DNA of 64,000 nucleotides from Abelmoschus esculentus (Eukaryota > Streptophyta > Magnoliopsida > Malvales > Malvaceae). The DNA is taken from NCBI GenBank assembly GCA_035048815.1, contig JAUCBN010000003.1, forward strand, positions 23,358,001 through 23,422,000, written 5' to 3'. The notes beneath the pieces were generated by a model that was given only the letters and a program-made list of their open reading frames with translations, had not been told where the DNA came from and did not search any database. The position numbers were made by a program, and so were the translations under genes. This document shows positions 34,807 to 46,847 of the stretch, one piece after another. The stretch's first letter is position 1. Each line of letters begins with the position of its first letter.

Positions 34807-35170
34807 CATAGCTGTCCAAGGGAATAAGGGAGCCGAATTGAGAGAGTTCACCCTAGGAACAATTGTTCTTCTTTCCATTATGTTCCGTTGGTAAAATCTG
34901 CCCAAGAGCCAGGTATTGTTGAGGCAAAGAACGCTATCGCTGCCGAAGATAGTAATCTGCAGTACTACCGAGGCATTGTAGTGCAATTGCATTGGACAGA
35001 AATAGATCCATCAAATCCACTATACAAACACAACTGGATCCTGCCATCTTTCTCAATTTGATCTCTTTTTACTTAGTTTTCCTTAATTATTTTATTTAGT
35101 TAAAAACTCATCAATTTGTGTTTTTATTTCTTTTTACAGAATAAGAAGACCGAAGAGAACATATAAAGTA

Positions 35171-35175
35171 CACCA
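35171..35175. repeat. Target site duplication CACCA, left (chromovirus)
   Basis: Repeated at 46760-46764. Confidence 0.93.
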
Positions 35176-37131
35176 TGTAACATTCAGTTTTTGGGGTTAT
35201 TAGTTAGGCTTTAGTTAGGAGAATTCGATTTAGGTCGAATCGGGTTCTCTGGTTCATTATTTCGGGGAAAATAAAATAAGGATATTTTTAATTAGGAAAA
35301 ATAATAATTTAGGAATATGGTTTAAAAATATTGAAAATGTGTTTCAAGATTAAAAGAAAGTAATTTGAACTTTATATTGATTTTTAATTATGCTTAATTA
35401 TGCATAAATGACCAATTTATAATTTTTGGAAAAATTGGAGGACTTATTTTGTAATTTTCGGAAATTTGATGTTTTAGTGACTAAATTGAAAAGCAAGCTA
35501 AACTTAGAATCCTTAGAGGGCCATAAACCCATTTTTAATTTTTAGTAATGATTTATTCACCAAAATGCATTTTTATTACTTTAATTAAAGATTTTAATCA
35601 TTTTCTCTCAAAACTACTTTTTTTCTCTCATCTTTTTCTCACATTTTCTCTCCATTTTCCTTCATCTTTTCTCTTCAATTCCTTGCTGATTTTTGCATCT
35701 TTTTCCAAAAAGATTACATCATTTTAATCATCTTTCCATCCTTTACAAAACCTAACCATCAATTTTATCAATCAACGTCAAATTGCAAGGAATCAAGAAG
35801 AGGAAATTACATCTTTTTGGTGAATAGATCTTGAAGGTAATTTTCTAGATTTTTAATTCTTTTCTAAGGTTCTTTGTTGAAATTCCCAAGTATTAGCTTG
35901 CTAATTTTTGAATAAAAACTTAATTCTATGTTTTCAATGTTAGATCTAGTGATTTTGTGAATATTTCTGTGAAATCTTTTTGGATCTCATTCAATGCTGA
36001 AATTAGATGGATTCAATTATGTTTGTATGTTAATTAAATGATTAATTGAGTCTTCATTTGATAGCACATTAATTTAATCCCGGAATAATACAATCGATGT
36101 TGTTTTTAGGTGTTTTTCGGTTGTTTTATGGGCTATTTTAGATGCTTTAATGTTGCTGGAGATATAAGGATGATTTGGATGTGTTTTTGGTTCATAATTG
36201 AAGTGGATTAGATGTTAGATTCATTAGGTTTGGGGATGATGTTGTTCGGCTAAGTTTTTAGTAGTTTTATGGTGATCGGATATGGCTGTTGGTTTGAGCA
36301 TATTATGATGAGAGAATGGTCTGTTTTTAATGTTATAGAAGAGGTACAAGAAGGTGCTTGAGTGCTGGTGCGTTGGCGCGATCATCGGATAGCGGCGAAA
36401 GCTCGTTTCGCTTGTTGGTGAGTGTTTCCGGAATTAAAGCGAATCGCGTTTGGTACGGTTCTGTTTGGGGGACTATGGAAGAGTGTGAAAACCTTCCATA
36501 GTTCATGAGTAAGTAAAGTAAATGTTTTTTTTAAATCAACATGAGTTTCGGCTACATTCGATAAAGGCATCATGTTGGTAATGCAATGAGATTTATGAAA
36601 ATGCATGAGCATGATTTGAATTGGTGCATACATGAGAAATACTTGCTGAAATGCATAGCTTATTTAGCATCCATGATTATGGAAAATTATGAGAAATGAT
36701 TTGGAATACAATATGGTTATTTGCCTTCAAATTAAAGGTGCCATTGGGCATGACTTTCGGTTCATTTGTTGAGCACATTATGGATGCATTATGAGCTGAA
36801 AATGAATTGGAATATTATGTGGTTATTTGCCTTAAAATTGATGGTACCGTTGGGCATGGCTTTTGGTTCATTTGTTGAACATATTATGCATGCATTATGA
36901 GCAGCAAGTTATCATGCACATTTGATTAAGATATTTGCTTAGTGATACTAACTTTAGATTCGAATACGAATGACATGTCATTAGGATTGTCTTAAGTGCA
37001 CTATAAACAAAATTGAGAATATGGAAAATTGCCTACACGTAACAAGGTTGACTTTATGTCCAACCTTGCGTGGTAGAGCCGCCTACACGTAACAAGGGTG
37101 ACTATGTGTCCGGTCATGCGTGGTAGTGCTA

Positions 37132-37199
37132 TAATGGTGACTTCGTGTCATGTCAATGGTGACTTGGTGTCATGTCAATGGTGACTTCGTGTCATGACG
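37132..37199 (+). repeat. 22-bp minisatellite, 3 units
   Basis: Units AATGGTGACTTCGTGTCATGTC with small changes; four units in the 3' LTR (45173-45261). Confidence 0.85.
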
Positions 37200-37919
37200 A
37201 GACAATGGTCTCTAACAATGGATCCGTGTATTCGGTGAACTCAAGGTTCACATTAAGTGGTCACTAAAATGCCAATATACATACATGAATTTGACAAGAA
37301 CATTGTGCATCATTTATAAATTGTTTTGATAAGGTTATGTAAACTCAAGGATGCATTAAAGAACATGAGCATGAGATGTTAGCATGCATGATTTAACAAT
37401 GTATTGTAAATTATGGTTTCATCATGGTTTTAAATAGATGAATTGATGATTTTGTGTAGAGCTTCCTCACCAAGCATGTTTGCTTAAGCTCTCTTTTCAT
37501 CCTTGCATAAAAATAAAGGCACTTGGGGCTTCGTTCGAGGCAAGAAAACCAAGGGGAAGGATTACTGCAATTTGGTATATTTTTGGCAAATAAAATGGGC
37601 AAGGCAATGTGTAACCCAACCTATGTGAGGAGTGTGTACTTAGGCTTTGGTTTATGTTGTAATAAGACCATTATTGCTTGATTATTAATTGTTGGACCAT
37701 GGAATTATTTGGATTGTTGAAGCATGTACTTGCATGATTGTTATGTTTTAATCATCTTCTAGGAAGCATGCCTATAGTTTGAATGATGTCTGTGACGTTG
37801 TAAATCATGTGTTATAAGTTGTTAATTATGCCTAGGAATTATGCATTTAGTTGGGAGTGTCTAATGGTTGTGTATCGTATTGTTAGTATTCACTTAGTGT
37901 AACAGAACTTTAGGTTCCA

Positions 37920-38080
37920 AACCCAAAGTTTCGAAACCTTTGGGAAGGTTCCGAAACAATTGTCAAATAGTTCCGAAACTTTCAGGGAGTTTCGAAACCT
38001 TGCAGGCAGTTTCAATTCTGGGAAGCTATTGGACGCGAAAAGTTTCGAAACCTCTGGGAAGGTTTCGAAACCTTTGACTA
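37920..38080 (+). repeat. Cluster of GTTTCGAAAC palindromes
   Basis: Six or seven copies of a GTTTCGAAAC/GTTCCGAAAC word, two of them within AGGTTTCGAAACCT-like longer palindromes (38041-38078). The cluster recurs, with an extra insertion, at 46000-46190 in the 3' LTR. Confidence 0.8.
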
Positions 38081-38651
38081 CCAAGGATTGAAAGTTGCTG
38101 GAAATTATATTTTAGTCCCGGATATCTTCTTTTGATCGATTAGGGTACCTATAGAGGTTATTTCGAGCTAAAATTTTACATGCATGTATAAAGTTGATTA
38201 AATTTCAAGATATTTAACCTAATTTGGATGAAGTTCTTGTATTTTGGAAGATTTACATTTTGGTCCCTAAATTAGAGAAATATGCAATTGATGATGTTAG
38301 AATGATCCATTTGAGTTGAAATTTACCATGAAGGACACTCGAGTGTTTAATTGAACTTTGATGAAAAGAATTTATATTTTATTCATAGGATTTAAAAGTT
38401 TTACGTTTTAGTCCTTAATTTACTTAAGTGTTTAATCAGATGTTGTTTAAAATTGATTTGTTCCGCTAGGGCCTTGTACGAGACCTTGACATGTAGGAAT
38501 AAGATTTTGCATCTAGGAAATATAAAATGAAAAAATATAATAGTTTTAGGGTTGTTTATTGAATCGAACCTTTACGGGTTTGGTTTGATATTCCCCGTGT
38601 AACCCGTTAGTGCCGGTTCCGTCTAGGTCGGGCTAAGAGAGTTACATTTGG

Positions 38652-38669
38652 TGGTATCAGAGACAGGTT
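38652..38669 (+). promoter_or_regulatory. Chromovirus primer binding site, tRNA-iMet
   Basis: TGGTATCAGAGACAGGTT, five bases after the LTR; one mismatch to the canonical TGGTATCAGAGCCAGGTT. Confidence 0.92.
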
Positions 38670-41580
38670 TGTAAAGTATGTAGTTGGTTGGTTAAAGCAT
38701 GTATAGGATTGCTAAGTTATGTGTTTAAATGTGCGATTGATCATGATATGTGTGATTGAGAATGATATGTTGTTGGTATGTGAAAATCTATTTATGATGA
38801 TTGTACTTTGAGTAATGATGGTTAAACTGGGGTTATCGGTTACACATTGCCAATGCCAACACATTTTTAGATGCTCTCAGTTTTCCCCTTGGATCTTTCC
38901 CGAATGTAAGTTTATTTTATTTGAATATTATGTTTTAAACTGCATGTTTAAAGTTTTTAGAATATGCTTCTGAGATGTAAGTCACGAGCTAGTGTTGGTA
39001 TGAACATTGATGGTCAAGATTGTGGATGAAATGACTGCTAGGGAAGAGTAATTTCTTCCTCCTCTATGAGTGTGCCTTCGGTTAGGTAGAAAGGTTAGTT
39101 TGTGGTGTTGCATCGTTCTTTCGGGTGTGTTTTAGTCTGCTGAAGCTGGTACGGCTATTGCTAATCTGACTTGGGAGTTGTCAATAGGATGGTAGTTGAA
39201 GTTGTTGGAATTGAGGATTTTATTTATGAGTGTGAACAATAATCATGTTTAGATTAAGAGCACATATATGTATATATCTATAGATAATATAGGACATGCA
39301 TGCATTCTTGAGCATGACATTAGAAATTGCATTGACATGCACATGCACATGCACTTGCATAGGCATTTATGATGGCATACAGGAAATCATGCATACATTT
39401 GTTCACACTTGCGAGTAGCTCCTTGAGGGTGTAAGTGGAGTGTGGTTGGTTCTTTTAAGGTGAAGGTATGAAAAAAAAGGGTTGAAAGAACTTTCTTGTG
39501 GTGTTAAGCTGAATGTGTAGTGGGCAAGCTACCCTTTTGGTTAGGGAATAGTCTTGGATGAAGAATGAGTGGTTGGTCTCAGAGTTGTGAATGTTTGAAA
39601 TAGAGGTAAATACCCTGAGTTATGGTTAGTTTGAGTTGGTTATTACTAAAGGTAAGGCTAAGTTTGCGGATTCTTTCTAGTTAAGATTTGGAGGTTGAAA
39701 GAAGGTTGCAGTATGTTTTGTAAAGTAAGGCGGGTTGGTGTTTTTCTGAGTGATATGGAATTATTTTGCGGAAATTAAAAGGAATTTTATTTGTAGTGTG
39801 GTTAGTGTGCAGTTAGATCGGGGGTTGTGACCGATCTGGTATGGTCAGGATGGAAGTAAAATATGAGATATATATTGGTATGGGAGTTGTAAAATCGGGG
39901 GTTTGAATTATAGATTATTGTGACCTTGAGAGGTTTGGTTGTACTATAAAGGAGGAAAGTGTACATGTTGTGTTTACAGGATGTTAAGTTAGATATACTT
40001 CGGGTAAAGATAGTTTTTGATGATGTCTGAAGTGGTGTATTAAGGATCGCTGGACAATTTATGGTTTGTATCGATTGTTAAGTCTTGTAGGTTTGCTTTT
40101 ATCGAAAAGTGTTTTGAGGTTTTGTGTTCGTTGGGTTCGTGTTTATGGATATTTCATCAATATGGTTACTGCTTTGGCAAGGTTATAAAATAAGAGATGT
40201 TGGAGCTAGTGGAAGAAATAGTTCTGCAAGCTTGGATTTCGTTGTGGTATAGTTGAGGTAAGAGTTGGTTTGTCGATGAGTTGATAATGGGAAGGAGTTT
40301 TGGGCTAAGTATCAAGGCACTTAATGATGTGTAGATTTTAAAATTTTGAACCATGGTGTTGAGTTGGTTATGGTGGCTAAACCTTAAGTTGGAGATATTA
40401 TCATTGTGATGAGTATAATGTTGGGTTTGACACAAAGTTGGTAAGTTTCTTGTATGGTATGTTTTGTGGAATGTTATCAATCGGGGATGACTTGGCTTAC
40501 ATATGGATGCTTGCAATGGGAGTTTGTTATGTGGGATAAGTCTGGGTTGTTGTGGAGTTACGAGGGAAGATGTTCGGTTAACCTATTGGGTGACCTAGTA
40601 AAATGGTGGAGCTAGGAGCGGGACTCTACCTTGGTAAAGTTGATCGAGGATAAGTCGTGGCAAAGTGTTCGTTGAGGGTCTAGTGAAGGATATGTTCTTG
40701 GCAAGGTTTAGTTTCGTGTTGGGAATCTTTTTTGTGTGTGTTAGGTGAACCGTATGGTTGTTTCGAAAAGTACCGAGATGGAATGGTATCTTCATCAGGG
40801 CTTATGATAATCTTTTTCCATGGGTTTGGTGGTAAGTGTTGTGGTAGGAGTTGGGGAAAACATGTGTTTTCAACTAAGCTTGTTTGGATTATGTTTGAAT
40901 CATGTGTAGATGTTTATCAGGCTGATAAGGTAAGCTTGAGTGTCAGTTTTCTTTGGGTTATTATTAGTAGTAAAGGTACCAAGGATGAAGTCGAAAAGAA
41001 TCATCATAAGTTTGGTAGTAAGTTCTATGGATGGTATGGAGTTTTCTTTTGAGGGTTGTTGGATCAATCGTATGTCTGAGTACGGTTTTTCTTGGGTTTC
41101 TAAGTCCCATTGGAAAGATGTATGAGTGGTGTATCTATAACATGATAAGATTTGAAAGTTTTTAAGACCGACATAGGTTGTTGTTTGGATGTTGGGTTTT
41201 ATCACTCATAGGTAAGTGGATGATATATTATGATGTTGTGATATGGTTAATATGACTCATAATGAAGTTGTTAGTGGTGGTGGAGTTGCGTGAGACAGTG
41301 TTAATAGTTTTGTGTAAAATTAGTTTGAAGCTTGTTGGTGGAGCATCATTGTGTGGGTGGAGGTTGGTGAATGGCTTAGTTGGTTACCTGGCATGTGGGA
41401 GGATGTCAAAAATCAAGTTAGTTCGATGGTGGTGGTATGGAAACCGTTGCGGTTATCAACAGTTGGTTATCAATCTTAGGGGGTTTCCTTTGAGTTATGT
41501 TTTCTGTAAAGGTTGAGATGTTGTGGTGAGTTGTGCATTGTTGCTTTGGCGTGAGGAAAGAATCTATTTGTTGTCTGAAG
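38670..41580 (+). other. Non-coding filler replacing gag-PR-RT in the chromovirus
   Basis: No frame longer than about 115 codons, and none shows Gag, protease or RT motifs on either strand. The plus strand is strongly G-rich and C-poor: for example 41341-41400 has 25 G and 6 C. The open frames at 40732-41052 and 40900-41205 are uncharacterised and probably chance. Near 39330-39360 there is a short CATGCA repeat. Either the genes decayed beyond recognition or this is replaced sequence. Confidence 0.65.
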
Positions 41581-41584
41581 AGGG

Positions 41585-41935
41585 TAAGTGTGGATTGTCT
41601 GTTGCATACCATCCGAAGAAAGCTAAGGAGATGGCTGAATCTTTGAGCCGTAAGACGACAATTGAGTTGAGAGTGATGTTTGCTAAGTTGAGTATTTCAA
41701 AGGAAGGTAGTTAAGTGGTGGAGTTGTAAGTAAAATCTATTTTGGTTGAGATGATCAAGGTGAAACAGTTAGAGGATGTGGCTTTGGTACCTTTTGTGGA
41801 GGATATTACTGAGGGTAGACCAACCGAGTATCATTTTAATGAGGATGAGATGTTGTGGTTTAGGGGTCAGATTGTGGTACCGGATGATGTTGAGTTGGAT
41901 AAGCTATTTTAGTAGAAGCACATGCTAGTCCGTTT
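41585..41935 (+). pseudogene. RNase H end and RH-IN linker of chromovirus
   Basis: At about 41585-41715 the frame reads LSVAYHPKKAKEMAESLSRK and then LRVMFAKLSI. This corresponds to the end of Ty3 RNase H (YHPGKANVVADALSRK type) and the start of the linker. In the next frame (41744 onward) DVALVPFVEDITEGRPTEYH and MLWFRGQIVVPDDVELDKL lead to the integrase, interrupted by two stops at about 41910. It is the most N-terminal recognisable pol piece of this element. Confidence 0.7.
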
Positions 41936-43186
41936 ACCATGCATCCGAGTAGAGTGAAGATGTATAGGGATCTTAAAAGTGTGTACTTTTGGATTGGTAT
42001 AAAGAAAGATGTGACGGAGTTTGTATCTCGTTGTATGGTGTGTCAGCGAGTGAAAGCTGAACATCAGTTTCATGCAGGTTTGTTACAGCCGGTTCAAGTT
42101 CCGGAGTTGAAATTGGAGAGAATTACCATAGATTTTGTGACAGAGTTGCCATTAACATCGTCCAAAAAGGATTGTATATGGGTGATTGTTGATAGGTTTA
42201 CGAAGTATGCACATTTTCTTGCCGTGCATACGATGTACTCCATGGATAAGTTAGCAGATTTGCATGATTTTGAGGTGGTGAGATTACATAGTGTGCCTAA
42301 GTCGATCATATCGGATAGAGATCTATGGTTTACCTCTAAGTTTTGGAGGAGTTTGCAGACAGCTTTGGGTACGAGGCTTGGCTTTAGTACAGCTTATCAT
42401 CCACAGACGGATAGACAGTCTGAGCATGTTATTCAGACTTTAGAAGATATGTTGAGGTGTTGTGTCATCGAGTTTCAAGGTTCTTGGGAGAAGCAATTGT
42501 CGTTGGTAGAGTTTGCTTATAATAATAGTTCTCAGACAAGTATACAGATGACAGCGTTTGAGGCGTTATATGGGCGTAAATGTCGTACACCTTTGTGTTG
42601 GAAGGAAGTGGGACAGAAGTATGTTTCTTTGCCTCAAGTGTTGAAGGATACGGATGAGAAAGTTAAGTTTATATGTGCTAAACTTAAGGAAGCTTCGGAT
42701 AGGCAGAAGTCCTATACCGATTTGAAGCGTAGGGAGATAGAGTATGATGTTGGGGACAAAGTGTTTCTTAAGGTTTCTCCGTGGAAGAAGGTGATGAGGT
42801 TTGGACGAAAGGGGAAGTTGAATCCTCGTTTTATTGGGCCATATGAGGTGTTGGAGCGTGTTGGTCCTGTTGCTTATAGGTTGAGGTTGCCAGAGGATTT
42901 GAGTAAGATGCATGATGTTTTTCATGTATCAATGCTTCGTAGATATAGATCGGATCCGTCTCATGTTGTTCCGATTGAGGAGATTGAGTTAAGGGAGGAT
43001 ATGAGTTATGAGGAGGAACCGGTGAGGATTTTGGATGTGGATACAAAAGTTCTTCGAGGAAAGACCATAGATTTAGTAAAAGTGCTTTAGAAACACCGAG
43101 GTGTTGAAGAAGCAACTTGGGAGACCAGGAAAAGCATGGAGGAGCAGTTTCCTCACTTGTTTACTTTAGGTAAATTTCGAGGATGA
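41936..43186 (+). pseudogene. Chromovirus integrase with chromodomain
   Basis: Open from 41939 to 43090. It has the HHCC zinc domain (AHASPFTMHPSR ... CMVCQRVK) and the DDE core: ITIDFVTELP, SIISDRDLWFTSKFW, then QTDRQSEHVIQTLEDM. The Asp-35-Glu spacing is correct and all three residues are present. The GPY motif is RFIGPYEVLERVGPVAYRLR. The chromodomain begins MSYEEEPVRILD. TAG at 43088 replaces the conserved Trp of the LWKHRG motif; the frame then continues EEATWETRKSMEEQFPHLF to TGA at 43184-43186. The chromodomain would target insertion to heterochromatin. A TAG suppressed or reverted would leave an otherwise intact 415-residue C-terminus; without gag and RT the element is still dead. Confidence 0.95.
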
Positions 43187-43195
43187 AATTTTCTT

Positions 43196-43209
43196 AAGAG
43201 GGGGAGAGT
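43196..43209 (+). promoter_or_regulatory. Chromovirus polypurine tract
   Basis: AAGAGGGGGAGAG immediately before the 3' LTR. Confidence 0.9.
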
Positions 43210-46200
43210 TGTAACATCCCGTTTTTGGGGTTATTAGTTAGGCTTTAGTTAGGAGAATTCGATTCGGATCGAATCAAGTTCTCTGGTTCATTATTTCGGG
43301 GAAAATAAAATAAAAATACTTTTAATTAGGAAAAATAATAACTTTGGAATATGGTTTAAAAATATTGAAAATATGTTTCAAGATTAAAAGAAAGTAATTT
43401 GAACTTTAGATTGATTTTTAATTATGCTTAATTATGCATAAATGACCAATTTGTAATTTTTGGAAAAATTGGAGGACTTATTTTGTAATTTTTGGAAATT
43501 TGATGTTTTAGTGACTAAATTGAAAAGCAAGCTAAACTTAGAATCCTTAGAGGGCCATAAACCCATTTTTAATTTTTAGTAATGATTTATTCACCAAAAT
43601 GCATTTTAATTACTTTAATTAAAGATTTTAATCATTTTTTTTCTCAAAACTACTTTTTTTCTCTCATCTTTTTCTCTCATTTTCTCTCCATTTTCCTTCA
43701 TCTTTTCTCTTCAACTCCTTGCTGATTTTTGCATCTTTTTCCACAAAGATTACATCATTTTAATCATCTTTCCTTCCTTTACAAAACCTAACCATCAATT
43801 TTATCAATCAACATCAAATTGCAAGGAATCAAGAAGAGGAAATTATATCTTTTTGGTGAATAGATCTTGAAGATAATTTTCTGGATTTTTAATTCTTTTA
43901 TAAGATTCTTTATTGAAATTCCCAAGTATTAGCTGGCTAATCTTTGAATAAAAACTTAATTCTATGTTTTCAATGTTAGATCTAGTGATTTTGTGAATAT
44001 TTTTGTGAAATATTTTTGGATCTCATTCAATTCTGAAATTAGATAGATTCAATTATGTTTTTATGTTAATTAAATGATTAATTGAGTCTTCATTTGATAG
44101 CACATTAATTTAATCCCGGAATAATGCAATCGGTGTTGTTTTTAGGTGTTTTTTGGTTGTTTTAGGGGCTGTTTTAGATGCTTTAATGTTGCTGGAGATA
44201 TAAGGATGGTTTGGATGTGTTTTTGGTTCATAATTGAAGTAGATTAGATGTTAGATTCATTAGGTTTTGGGCTAACGTTGTTCGGATGCATTTCGGCTTA
44301 GTTTACGGTCTTTTCGGCTAAGTTTTCGGTAGTTTTATAGTGATCGGATATGGTTGTTGGTTTGAGCATGTTATGATGAGAGAATGCTCTGTTTTTAATG
44401 TTGTAGAAGATGTACAAGAAGGTGCTTGAGTGCTGGTGCGTTGGCGCGATCATCGGATAGCGGCGAAAGCTTGTTTTGCTTGTTGGTGAGAGTTTCCGGA
44501 CTTAAAGCGAATCGCGTTTGGTACGGTTCTGTTTTGGGGACTATGGAAGAGTGTGAAAACCTACCATTTGGTAAATCAACATGAGTTTCGGCTACATTCG
44601 ATAAAGGCATCATGTTGGTAATGCAATGAGATTTATGAAAATGCATGAGCATGATTTGAATTGGTGCATACATGAGAAATACTTGCTGAAATGCATAGCT
44701 TATTTAGCATCCATGATTATGGAAAATTATGAGAAATGATTTGGAATACAATATGGTTATTTGCCGTCAAATTAAAGGTGCCATTGGGCATGACTTTCGG
44801 TTCATTTGTTGAGCACATTATGGATGCATTATGAGCTGAAAATGAATTGGAATATTATGTGGTTATTTGCCTTAAAATTGATGGTGCCGTTGGGCATGGC
44901 TTTTGGTTCATTTGTTGAACATATTATGCATACATTATGAGCAGCAAGTTATCATGCACATTTGATTAAGATATTTGCTTAGTGATACTAACTTTAGATT
45001 CGAATACGAATGACATGTCATTAGGATTGTCTTAAGTGCACTATAAACAAAGTTGAGAATACAGAAAATTGCCTACACGTAACAAGGATGACTTTGTGTC
45101 CAACCGTGCGTGGTAGAGCCGCCTACACGTAACAAGGGTGACTATATGTCCGATCGTGCGTGGTAGTGCTATAATGGTGACTTCGTGTCATGTCAATGGT
45201 GACTTCGTGTCATATTAATGGTGACTTGGTGTCATGTCAATGGTGACTTCGTATCATGACGAGACAATGGTCTCTAACAATGGATCCGTGTATTGAGTGA
45301 ACTCAAGGTTAACATTAAGTGGTCACTAGAATGCCAATATACATACATGAATTTGACAAGAACATTGTGCATCATTTATAAATTGTTTCGATAAGGTTAT
45401 GTAAACTCAAGGATGCATATTGTTTAAAGAACATGAGCATGAGATGTTAGCATGCATGATTTAACAATGTATTGCAAATTATGGTTTCATCATGGTTTTA
45501 AATAGATGCATTGATGATTTTGTGTAGAGCTTCCTCACTAAGCATATTTGCTTAAGCTCTCTTTTCATCCTTACAGAAAAATAAAGGCACTTGGGGCTTC
45601 GTTTGAGGCAAGGAAACTAAGGGGAAGGATTACTGCAAATTGGTATGTTTTTGGCAAATAAAATGGGCAAGGGAATGTGTAACCCAACCTATGTGAGGAG
45701 TGTGTACTTAGGCTTTGGTTTGTATTGTAATAAGACCATTATTGCTTGATTATTAATTATTGGACCGTGGAAATGTTTGGATTATTGAAGCATGTACTTG
45801 CATGATTGTTATATTTTAATCATCTTCTAGGAAGCATGCCTATAGTTTGAATGATGTACGTGACGTTGTAAATCATGTGTTATAAGTTGTTAATTATGCC
45901 TAGGAATTATGCATTTAGTTGGGAGTGTCTAACGGTTGTGTATCGTATTGTTAGTATTCACTAAGTGTAATGGAACTTTAGGTTCTAGACCCAAAGTTTT
46001 GAAACCTCTCGGAATGTTCCGAAACCATTGTCAAATAGTTTGAAAACCTTCAGGGAGTTTTGAAACCTTGCGGACAGTTTCAATTCTGGGAAGCTACTGG
46101 ACGCGAAAAGTTTCGAAATTTTCCATGAAAGTTTCGAAACCTTTTTCAAGAAGTTTCGAAACCTCTGGGAAGGTTTCGAAACCTCTGACTACCAAGAATT

Positions 46201-46759
46201 GAAAATTGCTGAAAATTATATTTTAGTCCCGGATATCTTCCTTTGATCGATTAGGGTACCTACAGAGGTTATTTTGAGCTAAAATTTTACATGCATGTAT
46301 AAAGTTGATTTAATTTCAAGATATTTAACCTAATTTGGATGAAATCCTTTTATTTTGGAATATTTATATTTTGGTCCCTAAATTAGAGAAACATACAATT
46401 GATGATGTTAGAATGATCCGTTTGAGTTGAAATTTACCGTGAAGGACACTCGAGTGTTTAATTGAACTTTGATGAAAAGAATTTATATTTTATTCATAGG
46501 GTTTAAAAGTTTTACGTTTTAGTCCTTAATTTACTTAAGTGTTTAATCGGATGTTGTTTATAATTGATTTGTTCCGCTAGTGCCTTGTACGAGACCTTGA
46601 CATGTCGGAATAAGATTTTGCATCTAGAAAAGATAAAATAAAAAAATTTATAACGGTTTTAGGGTTGTTTATTGAATCGGACCTTCGTAGGTTTGGTTTG
46701 ATATTCCCTGTGTAACCTGTTAGTGCTGGTTCCGTCTAGGCCGGGCTAAGGGGGTTACA
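43210..46759 (+). mobile_element. Chromovirus 3' LTR
   Basis: 3550 bp. Indels against the 5' LTR include an extra TTTCGGCTTAG-containing segment at 44281-44330, loss of about 35 bp near 44570, one more 22-bp unit at 45173-45261, and extra TTTCGAAA repeats at 46105-46150. Confidence 0.92.
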
Positions 46760-46847
46760 CACCAATCCCTGTGGAGACAATATTCGATAACACTTATTAC
46801 TTGCGACGTGTTCACTTGCACTAATTATGCATATTTGACACACATCA

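Larger units (their letters stand above)
35176..38646 (+). mobile_element. Chromovirus 5' LTR
   Basis: 3471 bp. Notable parts: a T-rich 35600-35800 zone, two tandem units at 37031-37125, a 22-bp minisatellite (three units, 37132-37199), and a cluster of GTTTCGAAAC palindromes at 37920-38080. No gene seen. Confidence 0.92.
35176..46759 (+). mobile_element. Chromovirus (Ty3, chromodomain type) with both LTRs, gag-PR-RT missing
   Basis: TGTAAC at 35176 to GTTACA at 46759, perfect 5-bp duplication CACCA. LTRs 3471 and 3550 bp, iMet primer site, purine tract, and an integrase with chromodomain next to the 3' LTR (Tekay/Del-like order). The 4.56-kb interior holds only the end of RNase H, integrase and chromodomain; the first 2.9 kb show no gag, protease or RT motif. 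LTRs are similar but differ by several indels, so the insertion is not recent. Confidence 0.93.
34337..46847 (+). mobile_element. Athila-type 3' LTR, split by the chromovirus
   Basis: Pieces 34337-35175 and 46765-46847, about 920 bp. Starts TGATAAGTGCT, core promoter CTATATAAG at 34798-34806, ends GACACACATCA at 46847. The join across the chromovirus restores the sequence order seen near 15590 (minus strand), including the CCAATCCCTGTGGAGAC word. The short ORF at 34555-34740 is chance. Confidence 0.85.

Noticed and set aside
40732..41205. 100-codon frames on both strands in the chromovirus interior
   Set aside because: They overlap each other, lie in G-rich filler, and show no family motif.
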